DNA of 64,000 nt from positions 1 to 64,000 of the forward strand of contig CAYWLR010000012.1 of NCBI GenBank assembly GCA_964459465.1. Direction: 5' to 3'. The translations under genes and the position numbers were made by a program. Origin of the DNA: CALAMC01 sp964459465. Its GTDB lineage: Bacteria; Zixibacteria; MSB-5A5; GN15; PGXB01. The notes beneath the pieces were generated by a model. It saw nothing but the letters and a program-made list of their open reading frames with translations, was not told where the DNA came from and did not search any database. Shown here in pieces: positions 36,693 through 46,101 of this stretch (position 1 is its first letter; every line of letters starts with the position of its first letter).

Positions 36693-38378
36693 ATGAGTAT
36701 CGTGGGAACCACGGCGGAATGTACCATCCTCGTCGACAACAAGGAAACAAAGTTCGACATATCCGGTCTGGAGCTTGATCAGTTCATCGACAAGCATCAT
36801 AAGTTGAAATTGAAAATTCGCGGCGTCGGGGAGGTTTCGTCAAAGCAGGATATTGAAGACCCTATGCCCTATCTTAAATTTCTGGGCAAATCGGTTGCGG
36901 TGAAGATTAAGCCGACCGGCGGCGACGTCGACGAAAAGCGCCAGCTGGAATTCATCGGCATAGTGACGGCGGTGGACATCATTAACGATATCAATGGCAT
37001 CAATGTTTTCGAAGTACAAGCAGCCAGTCCGACGATAAGCATGGATGGTGCGATAGTTAATTCCTTCCATTTCGATCAGAGCGCCAGTGATATAATCGGC
37101 GCTATCGTCAATTCTTATCCGATCACGGTCGGCAAAATCGACAGTACCAGCGGGCATTACAAGTTCAGTGTCCAATATCAGGAAACCGACTACGCGTACA
37201 TAATGCGTCTGGCGGCGGACAAAGGTTTATTTGCCTTTTATGACGGCAAGGAATTTCGGGCGGTCAAAGCCTCCAGCTCCGATTTGGAGGAGCTGGCCTG
37301 GCGCGACACATTAAGGTCATTCAATTTGAGCATGGGAACATACCCGTACAATTATTCCGCGGCCGTCTTCAATTATGAAAAATCCAAGACGTTTTCATCC
37401 GACAGCAAATCCATCCAACCGGATTCGGCTCTGTCGGAATTATCGAACCTGGCGCCGGAAGCGTCCAAAAATATTTACGGGAAGTCGACGGCTAAAATTG
37501 TTTCGGCCGTTGAAGCCCCCGGAGATCTGGATAATGTTTTAAAGCAGGAAAAGCAAGGAGCCCTGGGTCAGATGATCCGTTGCACCGGAGAGTCGATTGT
37601 CCCCAAGGTGGCGGTCGGTCATTGTGTAAAGATAATCGGGATGGGTAAGCTCGATGCCGTATACTGGGTGGTCGAGGTGAGCCATCATTTCGATGAAGCC
37701 GGCAAGTACTATAACAGTTTTACGTGCATACCTCTGGATACCGCTTTTCCGCCCTATCCGGTCGAAAGGAACTTTAGTACGGAGATTCAAAGCGCGGTGG
37801 TAGTCGATAATAACGATCCCGAAGGCCTGGGCCGGGTCAAGGTGAAATTTCCCTGGCTGGATTCGGATGAAACGGTCTGGATCAGGGTTGGAACGCCCCA
37901 CGCCGGCGGCGGGCGCGGGTGGATCAGTACTCCGGAAATAGGCGATGAAGTCCTGGTCGGTTTCGATCAGGGTGACCCTGAGTGGCCGATCGTGATCGAC
38001 TCGTTGTACAACAAAGACAATGCTCCGCATGATGACCACAAGGACGACAAGAATAATAAGAAGCTGTTTGTCACCAAGGGCGGTAACGCCATTATTTTTT
38101 CCGACGCCGACGGATCCCAGACGATTACCATAACGCAGGGGAAGAATTCCATTGTCCTGACGCTGGACGGTCCGAAAATATCGATAAAAAGCGATGGCGG
38201 CGATATTTCCTTCAAATCGAACAATTTCAAGCTGGAAGCCGACAACGATATACAAATAAAGGCCGGGGCCAATCTGAAGCTGGAAGGTGGCGCCAACGTT
38301 GAGAATAAAGCCGCCGCTGAAAATAAGATTTCCGGCGCCAAGGTGACGGTCAGTGGTAACCCCATAGCTTTGAATTAG
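36693..38378 (+). CDS. tssI: T6SS spike protein VgrG (TssI)
   Basis: 561 residues. The gp27-like base spans about 1-330 (LRIRG-type KLKLKIRGVGEV; FSVQYQETDYAYIMRLAADKGLFAFYDG is the VgrG hallmark). The gp5-like OB fold (about 355-435) has GLGRVKVKFPWLDSDETVWIRV and GDEVLVGFDQGDPEWPIV. The rest is the triple-stranded needle with repeats SIKSDGGDISFK, FKLEADNDIQIKAGANLKLE. It makes the trimeric spike capped by PAAR. It is a short VgrG without a C-terminal toxin extension, so cargo is expected to ride on PAAR or adaptors. It lies between hcp and tssE. Confidence 0.93.
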   Translation: MSIVGTTAECTILVDNKETKFDISGLELDQFIDKHHKLKLKIRGVGEVSSKQDIEDPMPYLKFLGKSVAVKIKPTGGDVDEKRQLEFIGIVTAVDIINDINGINVFEVQAASPTISMDGAIVNSFHFDQSASDIIGAIVNSYPITVGKIDSTSGHYKFSVQYQETDYAYIMRLAADKGLFAFYDGKEFRAVKASSSDLEELAWRDTLRSFNLSMGTYPYNYSAAVFNYEKSKTFSSDSKSIQPDSALSELSNLAPEASKNIYGKSTAKIVSAVEAPGDLDNVLKQEKQGALGQMIRCTGESIVPKVAVGHCVKIIGMGKLDAVYWVVEVSHHFDEAGKYYNSFTCIPLDTAFPPYPVERNFSTEIQSAVVVDNNDPEGLGRVKVKFPWLDSDETVWIRVGTPHAGGGRGWISTPEIGDEVLVGFDQGDPEWPIVIDSLYNKDNAPHDDHKDDKNNKKLFVTKGGNAIIFSDADGSQTITITQGKNSIVLTLDGPKISIKSDGGDISFKSNNFKLEADNDIQIKAGANLKLEGGANVENKAAAENKISGAKVTVSGNPIALN

Positions 38379-38384
38379 CCGATC

Positions 38385-38759
38385 ATGGAGTATTTAGCAC
38401 TGCCATTGGTCCTGCGCGACGGATATTTCCGACGGGCTTCACTGCACGATTCCATAACGTATTCGATCGCTTTGATTTTATCCACGCATACGGGCCAGAT
38501 GCCTTTTGACCCGGACTACGGGTGTGCCATTTGGGAAAAGGAGTATTCCGATATATATTCGACTGACAAGGGTGAAATTCGCGCCGGGTTGCGCAATGCC
38601 ATCGGCAAGTATGAAAAAAGACTGTATGATGTATCCGTTAATTTCTCCGTGGCCGACCGTAAATCGGCCCAGAACCTGGGCATTGTGGTCAAGGTTTCGG
38701 GTCTCTACATGGACGGCAAGGAGGAACAAAAATTTGAAGCCGCGTACAACCTGGGATAA
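38385..38759 (+). CDS. tssE: T6SS baseplate subunit TssE (gp25-like)
   Basis: 124 residues, the normal size for gp25-like subunits. It shows SIALILSTHTGQMPFDPDYGCAIW, then a helical segment and EKRLYDVSVNFSVA, matching the gp25/TssE fold that initiates sheath polymerisation on the baseplate. The start is six bases after the VgrG stop and tssF follows ten bases later. Confidence 0.88.
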   Translation: MEYLALPLVLRDGYFRRASLHDSITYSIALILSTHTGQMPFDPDYGCAIWEKEYSDIYSTDKGEIRAGLRNAIGKYEKRLYDVSVNFSVADRKSAQNLGIVVKVSGLYMDGKEEQKFEAAYNLG

Positions 38760-38769
38760 TAATTAACTT

Positions 38770-40428
38770 ATGGAAAAATCACGAACCCGAGAGCAGATCT
38801 TTGAACAGATGCACCGCGAGATGCGTATCTGGAACCCTGAAGTGTCCGAATCTCCGGAGCGGCTCGATCCCATTTTGAAGATCATGCTTAGCCTTTATGC
38901 GCATCAATTGGAAAGGATTGACAGGCGGATCGACCATACCTGGGACAACACTGTTTCGTCACTTATCCGGGCCCTTTGTCCGGAAAGCCGTCGCTGGCCG
39001 ATCCCGGCGCATACCGTAATACGCTGCAAGCCACGGGACCCGGTCGTGGAAATTGATCCGCATAGTCGCTTTTTCTATAAAGAAAAGCGCGAAGACGGCC
39101 ATACTTTTTTCTTTTCAGCTCTGCGCCACGAGAAGCTGGTTGCGGCCGAAACCAAACACATGTTTTTGCTGGTTGACCATGAACTATTCGACCTTTCGCC
39201 CAAAGATAAGGTGAAAGAGAGCGACGCATATGCCGAACCGCCGAAAATTCCGGCCGGGGCACAGGCTCGATTTTATCTGGCGGTCGATTTTACCGGCAAT
39301 CCTGCGGAGTTTGTCGATTCGGTCTTGTTCATAAATGGATTACCCGACGCCGTGCGCCAGTTGCGCTGGGGACATTGGTATCCCGGAACGAATTTCGGTG
39401 AATTCTATACCGACATCTCGTTCTGTCCGGGATTGGATTGCAATATCGAAGAAATTTTTTATAAAGATGGGAAGCCGATCAACTGGGGTGGGCTTCGCTC
39501 CAGCGGCGACGTTTTTTCCACATTGAACGATAATTTTATCGTCCTGCCCGAATCTTTCGCCGCGACCTGGGAACTTGGCCCGCCGGACCATAAGCTGGCT
39601 GACAAGCTTGCCCAGAAGTCGATCGTGCTGGAGGAGGGCGACCGGTTTTACTGGATTCGTATCGACCTGCCCGCAGGCGGAACGCGTTCTTCCCTGACCG
39701 GTTTGACCGGCGTGTATTTTGATGCCTTCCTGGCCGTCAATAAATCAGAGATGAAATTGTTCAAGCATACCGGCGGCAACAAAATTCTGGAAATCGAAAT
39801 TCCCGAAAATATCGATAATATCGTCGATATCGTCGAAGTCACCGATGCCCGCGGCAACGGATATATCCCGTCGTATGAAGTTCGGACCGACCCGAATCAG
39901 CGCGTGTATTCGGTCGAGGAAGAAAACGGCCGTCTGGTGTTATGGTTCGATTTTTCGACCCGCCTGGAACCGGTTCCCGATAATATTACGGTGGTCTATT
40001 CGACCACCGCCGGTACGCGCGCCAATGGAATCGACGCCGGGCTGATAAACGAGTTGTATGAAAGCCATCCGGGAATAGTCACGGCCGAAAATATAACGAT
40101 GTCGGCCGGGGCCATTCCGGCCAAATCGCCGGAGCAGATTATGCTTGAAGTATCCAACCGACTTCGCGGTCGCGACCGGGCCATAAGTTTCCAGGACGTG
40201 GCCAACTGGGCCATGACGTACGACCGGCGTATTAAAAAGGCGGCTTGTCGCAGCGGTGTCAAGAAGGGTGCTTTCGGCGTATTTCGGTGCATCAAAGTGG
40301 CCGTCACGGTCAGCAAAGACGATTTTTACAGCGACGACGAATTGCGGCTTCTGAAAGTCCGCCTGGAAATGTTTTTGAAATCGTGCTCATCGGTCAATAC
40401 CCAGTACGATGTGGAGATAACCGCCTGA
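38770..40428 (+). CDS. tssF: T6SS baseplate subunit TssF
   Basis: 552 residues, slightly short of the ~580-620 usual for TssF. It starts with a helical segment (REMRIWNPEVSESPERLDPILKIMLSLYAHQLERID) and has the TssF-type core, including PESRRWPIPAHTVIRCKP and a C-terminal gp6-like region (RDRAISFQDVANWAMTYDRRIKKAAC). It makes the baseplate wedge with TssG, TssK and TssE. Its TGA shares a base with the ATG of the next gene (TGATG), showing coupled translation. Confidence 0.85.
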   Translation: MEKSRTREQIFEQMHREMRIWNPEVSESPERLDPILKIMLSLYAHQLERIDRRIDHTWDNTVSSLIRALCPESRRWPIPAHTVIRCKPRDPVVEIDPHSRFFYKEKREDGHTFFFSALRHEKLVAAETKHMFLLVDHELFDLSPKDKVKESDAYAEPPKIPAGAQARFYLAVDFTGNPAEFVDSVLFINGLPDAVRQLRWGHWYPGTNFGEFYTDISFCPGLDCNIEEIFYKDGKPINWGGLRSSGDVFSTLNDNFIVLPESFAATWELGPPDHKLADKLAQKSIVLEEGDRFYWIRIDLPAGGTRSSLTGLTGVYFDAFLAVNKSEMKLFKHTGGNKILEIEIPENIDNIVDIVEVTDARGNGYIPSYEVRTDPNQRVYSVEEENGRLVLWFDFSTRLEPVPDNITVVYSTTAGTRANGIDAGLINELYESHPGIVTAENITMSAGAIPAKSPEQIMLEVSNRLRGRDRAISFQDVANWAMTYDRRIKKAACRSGVKKGAFGVFRCIKVAVTVSKDDFYSDDELRLLKVRLEMFLKSCSSVNTQYDVEITA

Positions 40429-41348
40429 TGTCGCGCCCCGAAGATAAAATCATGCCGGATTTCTGTTCCCGGCGTCTGCCGTTTCATTATGTCACGGCCT
40501 TGAATCTTTTGATGAAGATGGATATTGACCTGTTTACGGTGCAAATTCTGGCCGAGGGCGAATACGAGAATTACCGGGGGCAGGTGCATGATCAATCACC
40601 CGACGCCGGCACGGTTCTCCGTCCCGATACCCGTATAACTCTGCACGTCGGCTACTCCAGCGCCGTGGATTTATTTCCATATCAGTTTTTTTACGGGTTC
40701 AAGGGCATTACTGACCGCGGTGGCGATGAATGGGAGAAGCGGGCTCGTGAGCTGATGGCCCCGTTCGAAGGCGCGGTCGTCAAGTATGAGGCGCTGGCCC
40801 ATTATTTGACTCTTAAGTATCGTTTCAGCGTTGCCGACCGTTCTCAGATTCTTGATTTTCTGGGGCTATTCGGATTCGTCCCACCCGATGCAAAATCCAT
40901 GCCGCTGGATGAACTTATAGTGTGGGTCGGGCTGATGCCTTCCTTTAATTTCTGGGCGGGAAACGCCGAACTGGTATCCCGAATTATCGGTTTAATTTTC
41001 GATTGCGATGTGAAAATTCTGGAAAACACACCCAATACTTATGAGATCCCGCACGATTTGCATTATAGGCTCGGATCGCCCCGAGCGGCACTGGGGCGGG
41101 ATACCATAATGGGGAAGAGCTTTACGGAATTTGATTCCGGCTGTGAGATACTTATAAGGAATCTGCCACGCGAACAATTGATGGAGTTATTGCCGGGTCG
41201 CTCATTGCGAAAGAAACTCGATTGGATTTTATCGTTTTGTATGCCGGGCAGTCTGATTCCGGTTATCCGAGTTTCGGGACGGCGTCAAAAGCTGGTCCTG
41301 GGTGACAGACAGAATAAAACTTTTCTGGGGTATGGGTCGTATTTATAG
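40428..41348 (+). CDS. tssG: T6SS baseplate subunit TssG with PASTA-like segment
   Basis: 306 residues from the ATG in the TGATG overlap; the open frame extends further upstream into tssF but that start is not used. The core is TssG-like: VDLFPYQFFYGFKGITDRGGDEW at about 75-100 and the C-terminal CEILIRNLPREQLMELLPG...LDWILSFCMPG. Residues ~20-70 (YEN YRGQVHDQSPDAGTVLRPDTRITLHVG) match the pattern of a PASTA domain, which normally binds peptidoglycan; that is unexpected in a cytoplasmic baseplate protein. The neighbouring order tssE-tssF-tssG is conserved in T6SS loci and supports the call. Confidence 0.78.
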   Translation: MSRPEDKIMPDFCSRRLPFHYVTALNLLMKMDIDLFTVQILAEGEYENYRGQVHDQSPDAGTVLRPDTRITLHVGYSSAVDLFPYQFFYGFKGITDRGGDEWEKRARELMAPFEGAVVKYEALAHYLTLKYRFSVADRSQILDFLGLFGFVPPDAKSMPLDELIVWVGLMPSFNFWAGNAELVSRIIGLIFDCDVKILENTPNTYEIPHDLHYRLGSPRAALGRDTIMGKSFTEFDSGCEILIRNLPREQLMELLPGRSLRKKLDWILSFCMPGSLIPVIRVSGRRQKLVLGDRQNKTFLGYGSYL

Positions 41349-41388
41349 GCATTTATATTAAATATAGACGGTATTAATTGTTATAGAC

Positions 41389-41417
41389 TTGACAAGGTAA
41401 TTTGAGGAAGTTAAATT
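41389..41417 (+). promoter_or_regulatory. Candidate sigma70 promoter of the tssK-L-M segment
   Basis: TTGACA, 17-base spacer, TAAATT, in the 94-bp gap between tssG and tssK. The start codon of tssK is about 26 bases downstream of the -10 box, at a distance compatible with a short leader. Confidence 0.5.
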
Positions 41418-41442
41418 CGATACCAAACATTGAGGCAACATA

Positions 41443-42891
41443 ATGAGTGACTTGCGGTTATATTCGGTAAACTGGCTGGACGGGATGCTCATCTCGCAGA
41501 AGCATCTTAAAGATCAGGAAACCTATTTCGAAGAGCTTGTCAAATGGCATGCCCAGAGTATCTCGGATTGTTACGGGTTGGTGAAAAAGTCGCACTCCGG
41601 CAAGCCATCGCTGTCGTTGAACCTGTCGGTTAGCGGCAAACGTCTCCGGGTCGAGGTCGTGCGCTGTCAGGCGATAACTCCCGACGGCACCTATATCGAG
41701 ATCAATGAATCCAATCAGGCGATGGTTGTCGGCGAGAACACATTTACCGAGCCGTTTATTCCGATTTATCTTGGTATTGATTATTCCTCCAAAAAACAGG
41801 TCGGTGATCCGGACCCGGGCGAGGACCTGCCTCGCAACCCATATCTGTTAAACAGCTATGTTCTCGGTATCGTCAATCCGCCAAATCTTCCCGCCGGGCA
41901 ATTCATTCAGATTGCGGGTGTGGTGGTCGAAGAAGGTCATGTTCGTTTGGCAGAGAACTATTTCCCGCCCTGTGTGAGTATCGCTGCTGACGACCGGTTG
42001 GCCCAGAAGACGGCCGATTTCAAGAATAACCTGGAGCACCTGCTATCGTTGTCGTCGCGGGCATACAAAGCCGTGACGGCGGGCGGGGCGCTTTCCGGAG
42101 AAAAGACGGCCCTGCAGGAAGCGTTCAAGGATACGGTATACCAGTTCGCCATACGATTGGCCTCATCCATGGATAATCTGGTTATCGGGCGCAACTCTCT
42201 GCACCCGCTTGATTTCATCATAGAGTACAAGAAAATTTTCCGAGTCATTACGACGATACTTAACCTTAAGCCGGGTCTCAAGGATTTTCTCAATGAGAAA
42301 TTCTTCACCCGCCAGACCGAGTCAAACGTCGATCGCTTTATTCAGAGTGTCGAAAGCTTTTTGGTTTCGGAGTACGACCACAAGAATATCGGCAGTCATC
42401 TGGTGGCCATCGATGCCATTCTCGGCACATTGCGCGGTTTGATGGGCTTTTTTGCCGAAAGCAAGTCCGAGGACCTTGGCGAATACGCTACTCCCGAAGA
42501 TAGTTTAACCTATCAGGGCCGGACATACAAGCTGTTCACGTACAGCAGTAATCGGGTTGAAAAGGTCGGGGAGCTGTGTTATCTAATGATTGAAATGTCC
42601 GAACCGCGGCCGGTTGCCGATACGGTCGCCCTGATCGCCAAAGACCGCTTTCAGGAAAGTCAGTGGCGGAATATGCAGGTGCGGTTGGGTATCAATGACG
42701 CCCGGGGTCTGGGCGAAACCGACCCGGTCGAAGTAGATACCAAAACCTTTAATAACAAGGTTGCTTTGCGACCGCAGGATATGTTAAGGTCGTCCTCGGT
42801 CCGTCAGATTACGCTGATTTTCCGCGGCGCGGGTGGTGCCGAAAGTTTCAAGAATCTCGGCAAAATGGATTTAATGATTTACTCCGTATAG
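41443..42891 (+). CDS. tssK: T6SS baseplate-membrane connector TssK
   Basis: 482 residues, near the usual ~445-480. It begins VNWLDGMLISQKHLKDQETYFEELVKWH, matching the opening of TssK, and has the expected beta-rich N-terminal shell domain, the helical middle domain (ILNLKPGLKDFLNEKFFTRQ...) and a C-terminal beta domain (YKLFTYSSNRVEKVGELCYLMIEMSEP, QITLIFRGAGGAE). It links baseplate to the membrane complex. It begins a possible separate transcript with tssL and tssM homologues. Confidence 0.85.
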   Translation: MSDLRLYSVNWLDGMLISQKHLKDQETYFEELVKWHAQSISDCYGLVKKSHSGKPSLSLNLSVSGKRLRVEVVRCQAITPDGTYIEINESNQAMVVGENTFTEPFIPIYLGIDYSSKKQVGDPDPGEDLPRNPYLLNSYVLGIVNPPNLPAGQFIQIAGVVVEEGHVRLAENYFPPCVSIAADDRLAQKTADFKNNLEHLLSLSSRAYKAVTAGGALSGEKTALQEAFKDTVYQFAIRLASSMDNLVIGRNSLHPLDFIIEYKKIFRVITTILNLKPGLKDFLNEKFFTRQTESNVDRFIQSVESFLVSEYDHKNIGSHLVAIDAILGTLRGLMGFFAESKSEDLGEYATPEDSLTYQGRTYKLFTYSSNRVEKVGELCYLMIEMSEPRPVADTVALIAKDRFQESQWRNMQVRLGINDARGLGETDPVEVDTKTFNNKVALRPQDMLRSSSVRQITLIFRGAGGAESFKNLGKMDLMIYSV

Positions 42892-42912
42892 GGGTTAAGG
42901 CGGATATACGCT

Positions 42913-43830
42913 ATGGAAACATATATTAAAGACCTGTTTCGCTACATTGAGACCTATGAACAGAAATACGCCGAATTCGACAGCGAGGCATTTTTCCAGA
43001 CGTACAATGGCATTTATGCCGTCTTTCACGCCCTTCGGGAGCAGCGCGACCAGGCCGTCCAGGTCGATAATTACTTTTTGAAGAAAATCAAAGCCGTTCC
43101 GATAAATTCATCCGACTTGCGCCAGATAACACTTCAACTATTGATTGCCTTTTTCGAGTCGGAAGCAGATACCGATGGTCAGACCGATCAATCTTATCAT
43201 TATATTCGCAGCCTGCGCCCGACCGGTCAGGATGCACCGTTTTTTACCGAACATCTGGTTCCGATGATGTTTCGGGAAGGGGCGTTGAACCAGAATTACG
43301 AACTGAATCGATTTTTTCTCAATGAAATCGCCCGCTATTTGAACAAATTCGGGCGCAATATAAATGCCAATATGTCTCCGGAGGAATTCGAAAGTTTGTC
43401 AGAGCCGCATAAATTTTTGGAATTGATGCGGCGTCGCATTATTCTCGGTAATGATTTATTGAAGGACCATGGATCTCTGGAGTTTCATCTTGGCCGGATA
43501 AACGCATTCGAGAAAATGAGCCGGTCGGGCCGATTGGCGGAATATTACTTGATGCACTGGGGGTATCTCCAGAAGTCGTCCTTCTGGTCCCGGGTGGCGG
43601 GTTTTTTCCGGGAAGCCCGCGGCAAACTGGTCGGGGTGTTTTCCAACTGGCGCTATTTCAGGCTGGTTATGACCCAGCGCAAACCGGCGTATTTTTTATA
43701 TACTCTGCTTATTTTATTTTTTATATGGCTGGCCATTTATATTCCGATCGCCTGGAATGACTACAACCAGCAACAATACGATCAATTCCTTAAGCGGGCC
43801 GAAAATGTCCGCGGCACGGATGGCAAATAA
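42913..43830 (+). CDS. tssL: TssL/DotU-like inner-membrane protein
   Basis: 305 residues. A helical cytoplasmic domain (about 1-250) starts ETYIKDLFRYIETYEQKYAEF and is followed by one membrane span near the C-terminus (PAYFLYTLLILFFIWLAIYI), then a ~25-residue tail. This is the topology of TssL: cytoplasmic helical bundle plus single C-terminal anchor. Sequence matches to DotU are weak by eye, so the name rests on topology and position between TssK and a TssM-like protein. It would bind TssK and the GTPase-like domain of TssM. Confidence 0.6.
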   Translation: METYIKDLFRYIETYEQKYAEFDSEAFFQTYNGIYAVFHALREQRDQAVQVDNYFLKKIKAVPINSSDLRQITLQLLIAFFESEADTDGQTDQSYHYIRSLRPTGQDAPFFTEHLVPMMFREGALNQNYELNRFFLNEIARYLNKFGRNINANMSPEEFESLSEPHKFLELMRRRIILGNDLLKDHGSLEFHLGRINAFEKMSRSGRLAEYYLMHWGYLQKSSFWSRVAGFFREARGKLVGVFSNWRYFRLVMTQRKPAYFLYTLLILFFIWLAIYIPIAWNDYNQQQYDQFLKRAENVRGTDGK

Positions 43831-43857
43831 AGGACGAAAGGCAGGCATTGAAATAAA

Positions 43858-46077
43858 GTGGGTTTGGGCAAGATATTAAAAATCTTCAAAAAGGGCTCCA
43901 AGGCTACTGCCAAGAAAAAGGGCAAAGATGCCGCCGGGGCGACCAAATGGCCAAGCGGCACCAGGATCGGAATTTATGGACATCACAATTCCGGGAAGAC
44001 GGTTTATTTCACCGTCCTGAACGAAGAAAGCAAAGTCGCCAAGGATTTACAGATTTCCGTCACCGACAACCCAACGTCGGCCGAGTTCCTGGCCAATCGG
44101 CGGAACATCTGGGGGCTGGGGACATCGACCACCGAAGGAACGGTTGTCGACCAGCGCGGAGAACAAAAGTTCCCGGAACCGACCGAGGAAGATCGGGTTC
44201 TGCAATTCAATGCCATCGTCGATCGCAATAAAACACTATCTATAGTAACCTATGATTATCCCGGAAAAGCGGTATCGATATCAGAAACCAGCCCGGTTCA
44301 TGATAAAGTTGCCGAATTCATGAAAGGTTGCAATGGCATACTGTTTTTCTTCGATCCCAAAACGCTGGCTTCGGAGCTTCAAAGTCAGGCCCACGTGGCT
44401 TCATTTGTAAATATGCTGGAATCGATCGCGCCCCTTGAAGGCAGATTACCGATACCGGTTGGGTTGGTAATTACCAAATCCGATATACTGGACGGTTTCA
44501 ACGGAGAAGAAAAAGTCGTGCTGGTGGGCGATGAACACGAAAGTTATTTTTCCGAGGATTTTGAGTTATTTCTGGAAAAGGTTCTGGCCAGCAATAATAT
44601 CGCCGGCGATTCCGTCTGGGCCGGATCGGTCCGCAAAATCCTGGTGAAAATGCGTGATTTCCTAAGAGTCGTAGTTGGTCGAACGCTGAATTTCCAGATA
44701 TTTTTTATCAGCAATACCGGCGATTCTCCTGAAAAGGTTGGTTCCGATGTGGGTCGGTCAATTTACCTTCCGCCCAAGCGGATTCGTCCGGTTGGCGTCC
44801 GGGCGCCATTTCACTGGCTTTTGAAGGCAGTACTTTTGAATCGTCGTATTTCCGGTTTGCGGGCGGTCGCCAAGTATGTGGCTTTATTCAGCCTGATCTG
44901 GGCCTTATTATATTCCCTGCCGTTTATGGCGCACTTGTGGTATTATCTGCCCAAGGCGACGAATGTCGAAGATGCAATATTAGAGCGGCATAGGGGCAGC
45001 ATTTATACCATGGATCAATCCAAGCTGAATGATATTCTTAAAGCCTATGGAGATTACCGTTATGCGAGGCTGGTGCGCCTGTTGTATCCCAATTATCCTC
45101 TCGTGGCCAACAGCATTATGGCCAAGTATCAGACGGCGAATACGGGCAAAGCTTTGGAAGAGCTTGAGATGACTATTCAGCGATTTTCGGACATGGTGGC
45201 GGTGCGCTCCGGCTGGCCGGGAGCCAAAGTGGGCGATACCGTCCTGATCGATAACGACGAAAAGCGGCGATTTCTCGAGTTTGGAGCCGTGTTTGAAACT
45301 TTTGTCCAATCGGCCGACAAGACCAGCGATCTGTTTTTGCGGAGTGAGCGGGTGCAATGGTACTATAATAAGTTTCGGGAAGTGCTGTTCAATCCTGAAA
45401 GCCCGGAGTTGTGGACCTTGATTCGCGACAGGATTAAACAGGATACGGAAAGCCGGACGGTTAAATTGAGTGAAGCCGAGCGACTACTTCATGCGGCTCT
45501 GGGCAAGCAGGAGGTGGTTAAAAAGGTCGTGGAGGTGGCGCGCGAGGCGGCCAACGAACTGGACCAAATAGCCGGCCAGATTAATGATAATGGCGACCCG
45601 GAATATCGCCTGAAAGATGCCGTCAGCAAATTGCGGACATTAAAAGACAAGCTTCTTGGAAATCCGGATAAAAGAGATGATATCCAGCGGATTGACAGGT
45701 ATATCGAACAGGTTAACTGGTTTACTACCCCGCGAACTTACAAAGTCAGTATTGTAAGCATTCCGCCCGATCATCACCTGCATATAGCCGTCAAAAAGCG
45801 CGGCGGCGAGGCCGATTGGAAAGTCGGAAGTCAGCTATATCAAGGCGAGAAATTTACTATCGAATGGAAAATGCGCGACGAGATTTTGATTGCTCTGGAC
45901 GCCAAACATCTGGCCAGCGGTGATGAAACCTGGGGGAAAAGCCCCAAAGAACTGATTAAACTTGACAAATACAGCGCAATTTTCGATTTAAAGGGGACGG
46001 TGACGTTTAATTCCGGATTGAAAGCGACATTTGATCTGGAAGAAGATTTGACTGACCGTTTGCCGGTAATAAAATAG
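43858..46077 (+). CDS. tssM: Short TssM/IcmF-like GTPase membrane protein
   Basis: 739 residues from a GTG start; typical TssM is over 1100. It lacks the two N-terminal spans. A soluble GTPase-like domain comes first: Walker A GHHNSGKT (about 45), YDYPG switch-like motif and a TKSD specificity motif (about 205). The only clear span is YVALFSLIWALLYSLPFMAHLW at about residues 341-362. The remaining ~375 residues, presumably periplasmic, contain a helical bundle (VVEVAREAANELDQIAGQIND) and a beta-rich C-terminus. It fits an inner-membrane T6SS anchor with its channel domain reduced. The alternative is a distinct GTPase family recruited to the locus. Confidence 0.62.
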   Translation: MGLGKILKIFKKGSKATAKKKGKDAAGATKWPSGTRIGIYGHHNSGKTVYFTVLNEESKVAKDLQISVTDNPTSAEFLANRRNIWGLGTSTTEGTVVDQRGEQKFPEPTEEDRVLQFNAIVDRNKTLSIVTYDYPGKAVSISETSPVHDKVAEFMKGCNGILFFFDPKTLASELQSQAHVASFVNMLESIAPLEGRLPIPVGLVITKSDILDGFNGEEKVVLVGDEHESYFSEDFELFLEKVLASNNIAGDSVWAGSVRKILVKMRDFLRVVVGRTLNFQIFFISNTGDSPEKVGSDVGRSIYLPPKRIRPVGVRAPFHWLLKAVLLNRRISGLRAVAKYVALFSLIWALLYSLPFMAHLWYYLPKATNVEDAILERHRGSIYTMDQSKLNDILKAYGDYRYARLVRLLYPNYPLVANSIMAKYQTANTGKALEELEMTIQRFSDMVAVRSGWPGAKVGDTVLIDNDEKRRFLEFGAVFETFVQSADKTSDLFLRSERVQWYYNKFREVLFNPESPELWTLIRDRIKQDTESRTVKLSEAERLLHAALGKQEVVKKVVEVAREAANELDQIAGQINDNGDPEYRLKDAVSKLRTLKDKLLGNPDKRDDIQRIDRYIEQVNWFTTPRTYKVSIVSIPPDHHLHIAVKKRGGEADWKVGSQLYQGEKFTIEWKMRDEILIALDAKHLASGDETWGKSPKELIKLDKYSAIFDLKGTVTFNSGLKATFDLEEDLTDRLPVIK

Positions 46078-46101
46078 GAAAAATATTTAAAGGAGTTAAA
46101 A

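Noticed and set aside
40245..40427. Upstream extension of TssG by 61 codons
   Set aside because: It lies wholly inside tssF in another frame and is Arg/Gln-rich; the TGATG overlap at 40428 gives a normal TssG start.
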